DNA of 24,816 bases. It comes from an uncultured Pirellulaceae bacterium (GTDB taxonomy: Bacteria; Planctomycetota; Planctomycetia; Pirellulales; Pirellulaceae). Shown piece by piece: positions 15,431 through 21,173 of this stretch. How positions within the stretch are numbered: position 1 is the stretch's first letter; each line of letters begins with the position of its first letter. Where the stretch lies: positions 1 to 24,816 of the forward strand of contig CAMYKF010000144.1 in the NCBI GenBank assembly GCA_947258905.1. Reading direction: 5' to 3'. The position numbers and the translations under genes were made by a program. The notes beneath the pieces are model-generated. The model was given only the letters and a program-made list of their open reading frames with translations, was not told the origin of the DNA and searched no databases.

Positions 15431-15891
15431 TGGTCGACGTCGTCACCCCCGAAAAACGCAGCCGCATGATGTCGGGCATCACCGGCAAGGATACTCGTCC
15501 CGAAATTCTCATTCGTCGCGGTCTGCATGCGCGGGGGTTTCGTTTTCGACTGCACCAGCCGGGATTGCCCGGTCGTCCCGATCTGGTGTTTGCCTCGCGC
15601 CGCTGTGTGATTTTTGTCAATGGTTGTTTCTGGCACGGGCACCGCTGTCACCTGTTCAAATGGCCGTCGACACGCCGCCAGTGGTGGCGAGACAAGATCA
15701 ACGGGACACGCCGCCGGGACCGCCGCGCGATCAAGGCACTGACGGATGACGGATGGCGCGTGCTGACGATCTGGGAGTGCGCGCTAAAGGGAAAAACACG
15801 TCGTCCTCATGAGACGGTGATTAACCAGGCAGTCCGCTGGCTGGAGGGCAAGAAACAGGTGCACGAGATCACTGGCCGAGAGAAGAAGTGA
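15430..15891 (+). CDS. vsr: Very short patch repair endonuclease (Vsr)
   Basis: This is a 153-residue Vsr protein, nearly the size of the E. coli enzyme (156 aa). Vsr nicks next to the T of T:G mismatches that arise when 5-methylcytosine deaminates in CCWGG sites and so prevents C-to-T mutation. Key residues fall at the same numbers as in E. coli: Glu25 (TRPEILIRRGL), Asp51 (LPGRPDLVF), His69, and the zinc ligands Cys66, His71, Cys73 (NGCFWHGHRCHLF) and Cys117 (IWECALKGKTR). It also keeps TPEKRSRMMSGI near the start. The ATG at 15430 shares its A with the methyltransferase TGA, so translation is coupled. The frame extends upstream into the methyltransferase gene, but family length rules that out. 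The pairing with a Dcm-type enzyme supports CCWGG as the target. Confidence 0.96.
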   Translation: MVDVVTPEKRSRMMSGITGKDTRPEILIRRGLHARGFRFRLHQPGLPGRPDLVFASRRCVIFVNGCFWHGHRCHLFKWPSTRRQWWRDKINGTRRRDRRAIKALTDDGWRVLTIWECALKGKTRRPHETVINQAVRWLEGKKQVHEITGREKK

Positions 15892-17120
15892 TGTATTTCC
15901 TTGATGAACTCAACCGCTGGATGGACGACCACAGCGATCCGCAAGTGGTGTGGTACCTGAAACGCCTGACAGCCAATGACACGGTCGCCGGTGGATCGAA
16001 TCAGGCCGGTCCCTACATCCCCCGCGATTTTTTGCTGGAAGTATTTCCGCAACTCAATCGCCGCGATGTCCGCAATCCCGATCTCCGGTTCCCCTTGCAG
16101 ATCGACAGCGTTGCCGAACCGCTGTCGCCCATCGAAGTGCGTGCGGTCTGGTACAACAACCAGTTTTTCGGCGGCACGCGTAATGAAACACGAATGACCG
16201 GATTTGGTGGAGCTGAATCACCGCTGCTGAATCCCGACAGTACCGGTGCGCTGGCCGTATTTGCCTTTCATCGCACCGATGACGGAAAACCGGCCAGGTG
16301 TTTTGTGTGGATTTGCCGCCATGACCTGGACGAGGATGTGATTGAGTCGCGTGTGGGCGCGGTGCAGCCGGGCGAGTGGCGTATGTGGACCACCGGTCCG
16401 GCGCCTGCCATTGCCGCCGATCTTCGCGGGGCCGGTTGCTGGCTGCAGCCTGACGAAATCCCCCGCGAGTGGCTGGAGCAGTTTCCTGGTGGCGAGGAAA
16501 TCATCCAGCGGGCTGTTGAGGCCGGCCCGCCGCTGACTCACGACATGGATAAACGCATGATGACGCGGCGGGTCTGCGAATTTCAGATATTCCAGAGTCT
16601 GGAAGAGGCAGTGGAATTGCCCGTCATTCGCGCGGGCTTCGACTCCATCGAATCTTTCGTATCGCGCGCCCAAAGCATTCTGCAACGACGCAAGTCCCGG
16701 TCGGGCCGTTCGCTGGAGTTGCATGCTCGTGTGATCTTTCGCGAGGAAGGACTGGTCGAGGGAACGGATTTTGAATTTCAACCGAAGATCGAGGGCGGCA
16801 AGGCGCCCGATTACCTGTTCCCCGGCGCCGCCGCTTACGATGATGCCGGTTTCCCGGTCGAGCGGCTGCGTTTGCTGGCGGTCAAGACCAGTTGCAAGGA
16901 TCGCTGGCGACAGGTGCTCAACGAAGCAAACCGGATTCAGGATAAGCACCTGCTGACATTGCAGGAAGGCGTTTCGGAGAACCAGTTCCGGGAGATGCGG
17001 GAGGCCAACTTGCGACTGGTCGTGCCGCGACCGTTGCACACCAGCTATCCGTCAGCAGTGCGAACGGAATTGATGAGTCTGGCCGAATTCGTGGACGAAG
17101 TGAAATCGCTGCGATCGTAG
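15891..17120 (+). CDS. EcoRII-type restriction endonuclease (Type IIE, predicted CCWGG)
   Basis: This is a 409-residue protein, matching EcoRII (about 400 aa) over its whole length. The N-terminal half carries the EcoRII effector DNA-binding domain, with WYLKRLTANDTVAGGSNQAG and YIPRDFLLEVFP, then AVWYNNQFFGGTRNETRMTG and DSTGALAVFAFHR. The C-terminal half is the PD-(D/E)xK nuclease: SLELH with Glu276, PDYLFPGAAAYDD with Asp307 and AVKTSCKDRWRQVLNEA with Lys332. The Asp-to-Lys spacing of 25 equals that of EcoRII. Further matches are LLTLQEGVSENQFREMRE and RLVVPRPLHTSYP. EcoRII needs two CCWGG sites, one acting as allosteric effector. The start codon ATG at 15891 overlaps the vsr TGA by one base; a GTG directly before it would add one residue. 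All catalytic residues are intact, so activity is expected. Confidence 0.95.
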   Translation: MYFLDELNRWMDDHSDPQVVWYLKRLTANDTVAGGSNQAGPYIPRDFLLEVFPQLNRRDVRNPDLRFPLQIDSVAEPLSPIEVRAVWYNNQFFGGTRNETRMTGFGGAESPLLNPDSTGALAVFAFHRTDDGKPARCFVWICRHDLDEDVIESRVGAVQPGEWRMWTTGPAPAIAADLRGAGCWLQPDEIPREWLEQFPGGEEIIQRAVEAGPPLTHDMDKRMMTRRVCEFQIFQSLEEAVELPVIRAGFDSIESFVSRAQSILQRRKSRSGRSLELHARVIFREEGLVEGTDFEFQPKIEGGKAPDYLFPGAAAYDDAGFPVERLRLLAVKTSCKDRWRQVLNEANRIQDKHLLTLQEGVSENQFREMREANLRLVVPRPLHTSYPSAVRTELMSLAEFVDEVKSLRS

Positions 17121-17125
17121 TTTAA

Positions 17126-17201
17126 CGTAGCGGTGGCTTCCAGCCGCTGTATCAGGTCCGTCCTTGATCGGCGGCTGGAAGCGCTGGAAGCCACCGCTAC
17201 G
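17126..17201. repeat. Inverted-repeat element between the endonuclease gene and rpoZ
   Basis: CGTAGCGGTGGCTTCCAG (17126-17143) has a perfect 18-bp reverse complement at 17184-17201. A second, shorter pairing runs between CAGCCGC (17141-17147) and GCGGCTG (17171-17177). The result is a stem with alternative inner hairpins. It has the look of a dispersed planctomycete REP/MITE-like element and lies at the right edge of the restriction-modification operon. Confidence 0.75.
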
Positions 17202-17206
17202 GGCAC

Positions 17207-17238
17207 AAAAAAAACCGTCTCGGCAACGAGACGGTTTT
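17207..17238 (-). terminator. Intrinsic terminator of the tpiA-rpoZ operon
   Basis: Read on the minus strand, AAAACCGTCTC (17238-17228) pairs with GAGACGGTTTT (17221-17211) around a six-base loop and runs into eight Ts (17214-17207). It lies 23 bases after the rpoZ stop and ends the operon. On the plus strand only four Ts follow, so it is mainly a minus-strand terminator. Confidence 0.9.
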
Positions 17239-17260
17239 GGTGTTCGTCTTTGACTCAGCG

Positions 17261-17533
17261 CTATTCTTTGCCGAGGCTGTCCAGATCCAGCTCGGGCGGG
17301 TTGGCGAAATCGGGAGCGTCGTCGGATGTGCGAATTTCGTTGGACATATCCAGCCGGATTTTGCCGGCGCGAATTTCCTGCAGCACGATCTCCATTTTGT
17401 CAATGGAAGTCGTATCGATCAGCGGGTTGGCGCCCTGATTCAGCTGCACGAGGCGTTTTTGAATCAGGGTGGAAAGCTTGAAGCGACCACCTACGAGGTT
17501 GACAATTTCTTCTTCTTTCAGTTCGTCGTACAT
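17261..17533 (-). CDS. rpoZ: RNA polymerase omega subunit
   Basis: This is a 90-residue protein starting MYDELKEEEIVNLVGGRFKL. The omega signature is visible: VGGRFKLSTLIQKRLVQLNQ then GANPLI, followed by KMEIVLQEIRAGKIRLD, which matches the family's KxxxIALxEIxxGKI. Omega stabilises the beta-prime subunit and helps RNA polymerase assembly. The C-terminus is acidic (PDFANPPELDLDSLGKE). The start at 17533 has GGAG ten bases upstream. An in-frame ATG at 17569 would add 12 residues and deeper overlap with gmk, so it is less likely. The gene overlaps the end of gmk by 16 bases and is the last gene of the operon. Confidence 0.9.
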   Translation of the reverse strand: MYDELKEEEIVNLVGGRFKLSTLIQKRLVQLNQGANPLIDTTSIDKMEIVLQEIRAGKIRLDMSNEIRTSDDAPDFANPPELDLDSLGKE

Positions 17534-18177
17534 GATTTCTGTTCTCCGGTTTTGCTGAGCAAGCCACATATGGCTCGCGCCGTGGCTTCAATGTTTTCGT
17601 TGTGGATGATGTGGTCGTATTGCGGAGCCATTTCCAGTTCCGCATCGGCTACGGCCAGTCGTTGCTGGATCTTGTCCTCGGCTTCGGTTTTGCGACCCCG
17701 TAATCGTCTTTCAAGTTCCTCGGTCGTGCCGGGATGAATGAAAATCGTCATCGCTTCGGGAAAGCGTTGCAGGACCAGCAAGGCTCCCTTGACGTCGATT
17801 TCCAGAATCACCTGTTTGCCTTCGGCCAGTAAATCGCGAACTGGTTTCTCCAGCGTGCCATACCATTCGCCGGCCCCGAAGACTTCTGCGGTCTCCAGGA
17901 ATTCGCCATTTTGTACTCGTTCGGCAAAGTCGTCTGGATCCAGAAACAGGTAGTCATCGCCGTCGACTTCGCCGGTCCGCGGCGTGCGGGTCGTGGCCGA
18001 GATGCTCAGTTCCAGTGGCAGGTCGCAAACCTCGAAGAGCTTTCGCACTACCGTAGATTTGCCCACTCCGGACGGTCCCGAAATGATGATCAGTTGTCCG
18101 GGTTTGCTGGAGTTCATTTCTGCAATCGGTCGCCAGACTGTCAGGCCGTGACGTGAGGAACGAGAATCGCCGATCAT
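17518..18177 (-). CDS. gmk: Guanylate kinase
   Basis: This is a 219-residue enzyme converting GMP and ATP to GDP and ADP. The P-loop is GPSGVGKS (residues 34-41). The GMP-binding region follows with SISATTRTPRTGEVDGDDYLF (57-77), then GEFLETAEVFGAGEWYGTL and ILEIDVKGALLVLQRFP, with the lid RLRGRKTEAEDKIQQRL. The first ATG (18177) overlaps the yicC stop as ATGA, the classical coupled arrangement, and is used here. A second ATG at 18117 would give a 199-residue protein starting MNSSKPGQLIIISGPSG, closer to the usual family length, and is a real alternative. Neither has a strong ribosome site. Confidence 0.95.
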   Translation of the reverse strand: MIGDSRSSRHGLTVWRPIAEMNSSKPGQLIIISGPSGVGKSTVVRKLFEVCDLPLELSISATTRTPRTGEVDGDDYLFLDPDDFAERVQNGEFLETAEVFGAGEWYGTLEKPVRDLLAEGKQVILEIDVKGALLVLQRFPEAMTIFIHPGTTEELERRLRGRKTEAEDKIQQRLAVADAELEMAPQYDHIIHNENIEATARAICGLLSKTGEQKSCTTN

Positions 18178-19052
18178 TCGACGTTTTGAGTCATTTCGCG
18201 AATCCGTTCGATGGCGGTCTTGATTTCAACCACGCCTTGGGCGATGCGGGCGTCGTTGGCCTTGGAGCCAATCGTATTGGTCTCCCTGAGCATCTCCTGA
18301 GAGACAAATTCTAGTTTCCGACCGTCACTTTGACCAGAGTTAATGATCTCGGCGAACTGGTCGATGTGGCTGTGCAGCCGCACTGTTTCCTCGGAAATAT
18401 CACACTTATCGGCGAATATCCCGACCTCGCGCACGATGTCTGAGGGCGAGATCGAGGCTTCGTGCTGCGCCAGCAGTGAATTGATACGGTCCGACAGACG
18501 CGTGGCGTAATCCTCCACTACCAGAGGAGCCCGTTTCTCGATCTCGGTCAATTGTGAGCGGATCAACCCGCAGTTGTCCAGCAGATCGCGGGCCAGCGCC
18601 GCACCCTCGCGGATTCGCATTTCCACCATTTGCTGGACCGCTTCCCGCAACACGGGCTCAATCAGTTCCCAGTCCTGGCTGGATTCCGCCGCTGCACCAT
18701 TGCCGGCGGTCGTCACATCCTCGATCACTCCAGGCAGGGCCAGCAACGAATCGGTGGTGGCGTTTTCGTCGATCGTACGCAGCTGGGTATAGAGGGCCGA
18801 CAGCAAGTCGCGGTTGATCCGGTACTGGGCCGCCTTCTTGCGTTTTTGCACTTCCAGATTGACATGCACGGTGCCGCGTCGCACATGTTCCTGCACGATG
18901 GATTTGACGTTGGATTCCAGTTCCGCCTGGCGGTCGGCACAGCTGAGCGACACCTTGAGATAGCGATTGTTGACACTGCGGACTTCGGCCCAAACCGTTA
19001 CATCACCGGTCGTCTGCTGGGCCTGGCCATGACCAGTCATACTTGTAAGCAA
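18174..19052 (-). CDS. yicC: YicC family endoribonuclease
   Basis: This is a 292-residue protein with the YicC N-terminal domain (SMTGHGQAQQTTGDVTVWAE, then VRSVNNRYLKVSLSCADRQA) and the C-terminal DUF1732 domain (EVGIFADKCDISEETVRLHS and QEMLRETNTIGSKANDARI). E. coli YicC is an endoribonuclease that affects small-RNA decay. The start is a TTG at 19052: GGGAGG lies six bases before it, and the first residues then align with the family's usual MIRSMTGFG opening. The ATG four codons later would leave the ribosome site too far away. The stop overlaps the gmk start as ATGA. The gene is part of the tpiA-secG-yicC-gmk-rpoZ operon. Confidence 0.95.
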   Translation of the reverse strand: MLTSMTGHGQAQQTTGDVTVWAEVRSVNNRYLKVSLSCADRQAELESNVKSIVQEHVRRGTVHVNLEVQKRKKAAQYRINRDLLSALYTQLRTIDENATTDSLLALPGVIEDVTTAGNGAAAESSQDWELIEPVLREAVQQMVEMRIREGAALARDLLDNCGLIRSQLTEIEKRAPLVVEDYATRLSDRINSLLAQHEASISPSDIVREVGIFADKCDISEETVRLHSHIDQFAEIINSGQSDGRKLEFVSQEMLRETNTIGSKANDARIAQGVVEIKTAIERIREMTQNVE

Positions 19053-19058
19053 GAGGGT

Positions 19059-19064
19059 CCTCCC
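19059..19064 (-). promoter_or_regulatory. Shine-Dalgarno site for the TTG start of yicC
   Basis: GGGAGG on the minus strand lies six bases before the TTG at 19052, an ideal spacing. It is the evidence for using this rare start codon rather than the ATG at 19040. Confidence 0.75.
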
Positions 19065-19105
19065 GCTGTCGTCGCCGGGCTCGTGTCGTGTGATGGTCGG
19101 CCGGT

Positions 19106-19744
19106 TTACTGACCACCGTCGCCGGATGAGTCACCCGATTTTTGGTCGCCGCCGGACTTGTCCGCGCCCGATTTGTCCCCGGTTCCGGCGTCGGTGCCTT
19201 CACCGGCCTGGCCGGTTGAGGGAGGGTCCTCGGGCGCCGTTAGCATGTCCTCGACGGCATCGCCCTCGCCGCCGGTCTGGTCACCCTCGTCGGGTACCTG
19301 GAAATCGCCACCGCCGGGCAGTTCGGGAGTCTCGCCGGAATCGCCAGCTTCGCCGGTCACACCTTCGTCGGTTTCCCCTTCGTCGGTTTCCCCTTCGCCG
19401 GTCACACCTGCGTCGGTTTCACCTTCGTCGGTTTCCCCTTCGTCGCCCGTTTCGCCTTCGAAGGTTTCATCGCCGGAGACGATGGCCTCTTCCTGTTTTT
19501 CAGTCGCGCGAACCGGCGCGTTGAATACCTTGATCGTCAGCATGGACAGCAAGATCCAGAAAATGGCCGTCACCACTGTGATACGGGTAAACGTATCACC
19601 CGCCCGCGCGCCAAAGGCACTTTGGCCACCCATGCCACCCAAGGCGCCTGTCAGCCCACCGCCGCGGCCGCGTTGCACAAGCACGATCAAAATCAGAAAC
19701 AGGCTGCTGGCAAACAGCAGAAAACCCATCAGGAATAATCCCAT
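19106..19744 (-). CDS. secG: Preprotein translocase subunit SecG with long acidic tail
   Basis: This is a 212-residue protein. Residues 1-75 are a normal SecG: a first helix (LMGFLLFASSLFLILIVLVQ), the RGRGGGLTGALGGMGGQSAFG loop and a second helix (ITVVTAIFWILLSMLTIKVF). SecG assists the SecYEG channel in protein export. The remaining 130 residues are a highly acidic, Gly/Glu/Asp/Thr-rich low-complexity tail built on five-residue units such as GETDE and GVTGE, ending Gly/Ser/Asp-rich. E. coli SecG has about 110 residues and no such tail. In the SecG topology both termini face the periplasm, so the tail is probably periplasmic. The gene starts 33 bases after tpiA and ends 53 bases before yicC. 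Confidence 0.92.
   Translation of the reverse strand: MGLFLMGFLLFASSLFLILIVLVQRGRGGGLTGALGGMGGQSAFGARAGDTFTRITVVTAIFWILLSMLTIKVFNAPVRATEKQEEAIVSGDETFEGETGDEGETDEGETDAGVTGEGETDEGETDEGVTGEAGDSGETPELPGGGDFQVPDEGDQTGGEGDAVEDMLTAPEDPPSTGQAGEGTDAGTGDKSGADKSGGDQKSGDSSGDGGQ
19349..19453 (-). repeat. 15-bp tandem repeat inside secG
   Basis: Seven 15-bp units, read on the plus strand as variants of TTCGTCGGTTTCCCC, run head to tail. Three of them are identical (19364-19378, 19379-19393, 19424-19438) and TTCGCCGGTCACACC occurs twice (19349-19363, 19394-19408). The units encode the GETDE/GVTGE pentapeptides of the SecG tail. The unit length is a multiple of three, so copy-number change would alter tail length without a frameshift. 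Confidence 0.85.
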
Positions 19745-19777
19745 CTTGTCACTTTCAATTTAGGTCACGGACGGTCG

Positions 19778-20548
19778 TCAGTTGACCGCGATCTGGCTGG
19801 CGGCCTGGATAATGCCCTGAAAGCTGTCGGCTTTCAGTGACGCACCTCCGACAAGTGCTCCGTCCACGTTGGCTTGCGATAACAATTCGCTGGCGTTGTC
19901 CGATTTGACGCTGCCGCCATAGAGTATCTGCACTTGCTCTGCGAGTCCCGAATTGTACCGCGTGGCCAGCAAATTGCGAAGGTCAGCATGGACCTCCTCA
20001 GCCTGCTCGGGCGTGGCGACTTTTCCCGTGCCAATCGCCCAAACCGGCTCGTAGGCAATCACCAGGCCAGCCATTTGGGACTCGTCCAGTCCAGCCAGCG
20101 AGTGCTCAAACTGGCTCCGCACCACATCGCCGGTCTGCCCGGCCTCGCGTTGCTCCAGCGACTCGCCCACACAGACAATCGGAATCAGCCCCGCTGCCAG
20201 CGCCGCATGGGTCTTTTCGTTCACCATGGCGTCGGTCTCACCCATCAGGCTGCGTCGTTCGCTGTGTCCCAGAATCACGTAACGGCAACCGATGTCCAGC
20301 AACATGTCGGAACACAACTCACCGGTAAAAGCTCCGGGGCCCAGGTGATACATGTTCTGGGCTCCCAACTTGACGCCGCTGCCGCGGACCGCCTGGCGAA
20401 CGGCGTCCAGATAAACAGACGGTGGGCAAACCGCGATTTCCGTTTCGCCAGCAGCCGGATACAACGCCGCCAAGGCATCCGCCAACTGGACACTGGCGGC
20501 CCGGTCGAGGTTCATCTTCCAGTTCCCGGCAATCAGGTATTTTCTCAT
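19778..20548 (-). CDS. tpiA: Triosephosphate isomerase
   Basis: This is a 256-residue enzyme interconverting dihydroxyacetone phosphate and glyceraldehyde 3-phosphate in glycolysis and gluconeogenesis. The active-site residues fall at classical numbers: Asn9 and Lys11 in AGNWKMN, His95 in ILGHSERRS and Glu167 in VIAYEPVWAIGTG. The phosphate-binding ILYGGSVKSDNA and GALVGGASL segments follow. GGAG lies ten bases before the ATG. It is the first gene of the minus-strand operon tpiA-secG-yicC-gmk-rpoZ; the operon promoter should lie in the repeat-rich region upstream. Confidence 0.97.
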   Translation of the reverse strand: MRKYLIAGNWKMNLDRAASVQLADALAALYPAAGETEIAVCPPSVYLDAVRQAVRGSGVKLGAQNMYHLGPGAFTGELCSDMLLDIGCRYVILGHSERRSLMGETDAMVNEKTHAALAAGLIPIVCVGESLEQREAGQTGDVVRSQFEHSLAGLDESQMAGLVIAYEPVWAIGTGKVATPEQAEEVHADLRNLLATRYNSGLAEQVQILYGGSVKSDNASELLSQANVDGALVGGASLKADSFQGIIQAASQIAVN

Positions 20549-20624
20549 GGCTGCTCCAAAAAGATGATGTGTGTATCAACAGTCCCAAACCTGGCCAACA
20601 CCCGCGGCGTCGGCCAGTGGCATT

Positions 20625-20654
20625 CCCCCCTTTGCCAAAGGGGGGTTAGGGGGG
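20625..20654. repeat. CCCCCCTTTG-type palindromic repeat
   Basis: CCCCCCTTTG (20625-20634) pairs perfectly with CAAAGGGGGG (20636-20645) around one central base. TTA and a second G6 run follow (20649-20654). C-tract/G-tract hairpins of this design are a dispersed intergenic repeat type in many bacterial genomes. The second G run offers an alternative partner for the C run, so two folds are possible. Confidence 0.75.
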
Positions 20655-20903
20655 TTCCCGATCAACAGCCCAGCGCGAATCGGCACGAAGCGCGATTGCG
20701 CCCGTGGCGCGGATCGAATGTAACACAAACCGCCGGGTCGGTAAGTACCTGGATCTGTTTTTCGGTTAGTAGACGAGGCAGCTATGGGAAAGGTCAACGG
20801 CTAGGGCGCCATCCTGTTTTTGATCACTATGATCGGCGACTGGTTCAACCCAACGAGATCTGGACCTGGGAGGTCATCCTGTCAGCGAGACGGGATAGAA
20901 GTT

Positions 20904-21004
20904 GTTTCAAAACGGTAGGCGAGTCCCGGCGCGCCGGGACTCGTTTTGCTGTGTTTTCTCGTTCTCGGAGAGACCGAGCTACCGTAGGAAGCTGGTTTTG
21001 AAAC
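20904..21004. repeat. Compound inverted-repeat element (MITE-like)
   Basis: The outer arms are GTTTCAAAACGGTAG (20904-20918) and, on the right, CTACCGT (20979-20985) plus TTTTGAAAC (20996-21004). These are the two halves of its reverse complement, split by a ten-base insertion. Between them lies a perfect 24-bp palindrome (20920-20943) with the GTCCCGGCGCGCCGGGAC core also found at 1531-1548, followed by a TTTT run, and a CTCGG-AGAGA-CCGAG hairpin. No reading frame is associated. Confidence 0.65.
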
Positions 21005-21047
21005 CACTTCCACGCTCTGGACTTTAATGGTGCCACAAGCAGGTCGG

Positions 21048-21100
21048 TCTGTCCCAGACGGAAAACGCGGGCCTTTCAGCCCGCGTCTGAGCCTGGGACA
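21048..21100. repeat. Nested hairpin element
   Basis: The outer arms CTGTCCCAG (21048-21056) and CTGGGACAG (21092-21100) enclose the inner arms ACGCGGGC (21064-21071) and GCCCGCGT (21078-21085) with a six-base loop. The 53-base structure has no T-tract and lies 73 bases beyond the end of the DUF1501 gene. It could act as a 3' mRNA-protecting hairpin or be another dispersed repeat. Confidence 0.7.
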
Positions 21101-21173
21101 GTCTCAGCTACGAATCAAGGGACACAGCCTGGAAAGACCCGACGCGATCCGCCCTGGCGGTTGCCCTCGCTGC

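Larger units (their letters stand above)
14375..17120 (+). other. EcoRII-like restriction-modification and repair operon (defence island)
   Basis: Three genes, methyltransferase, Vsr and EcoRII-type endonuclease, run in one direction with one-base TGATG overlaps. They are flanked on both sides by minus-strand housekeeping genes that are neighbours in other bacteria (rpoZ and coaC). No transposase, integrase or convincing target-site duplication was found at the edges. The only repeat at the right edge is the palindromic element at 17126-17201. Base composition looks like the surroundings by eye, so acquisition is either old or from a similar genome. Confidence 0.85.
20549..21173. other. 625-base gene-free region rich in palindromes
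   Basis: No credible gene was found between tpiA and the DUF1501 gene. The stretch holds three repeat structures, listed separately: a G/C-tract hairpin (20625-20654), a compound inverted repeat with a 24-bp palindrome (20904-21004) and a nested hairpin (21048-21100). The tpiA operon promoter must be in its left part, but no clear -35/-10 pair was recognised. Plus-strand frames that extend here are antisense read-through of tpiA. Confidence 0.6.

Noticed and set aside
14369..17132. GTAGCG at both edges of the R-M operon as a target-site duplication
   Set aside because: Six bases is too short and the positions do not match the likely element ends, so it is compatible with chance.
19349..19453. 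Possible CRISPR array
   Set aside because: The 15-bp units are contiguous with no unique spacers and are in frame within secG.
19090..19763. Arg-rich and Pro/Ser-rich plus-strand frames opposite secG
   Set aside because: Their repeated composition comes from the 15-bp tandem repeat read in other frames.
19934..21001. 355-residue plus-strand frame across tpiA and the repeat region
   Set aside because: It is antisense to the triosephosphate isomerase active site and then runs through palindromic repeats.
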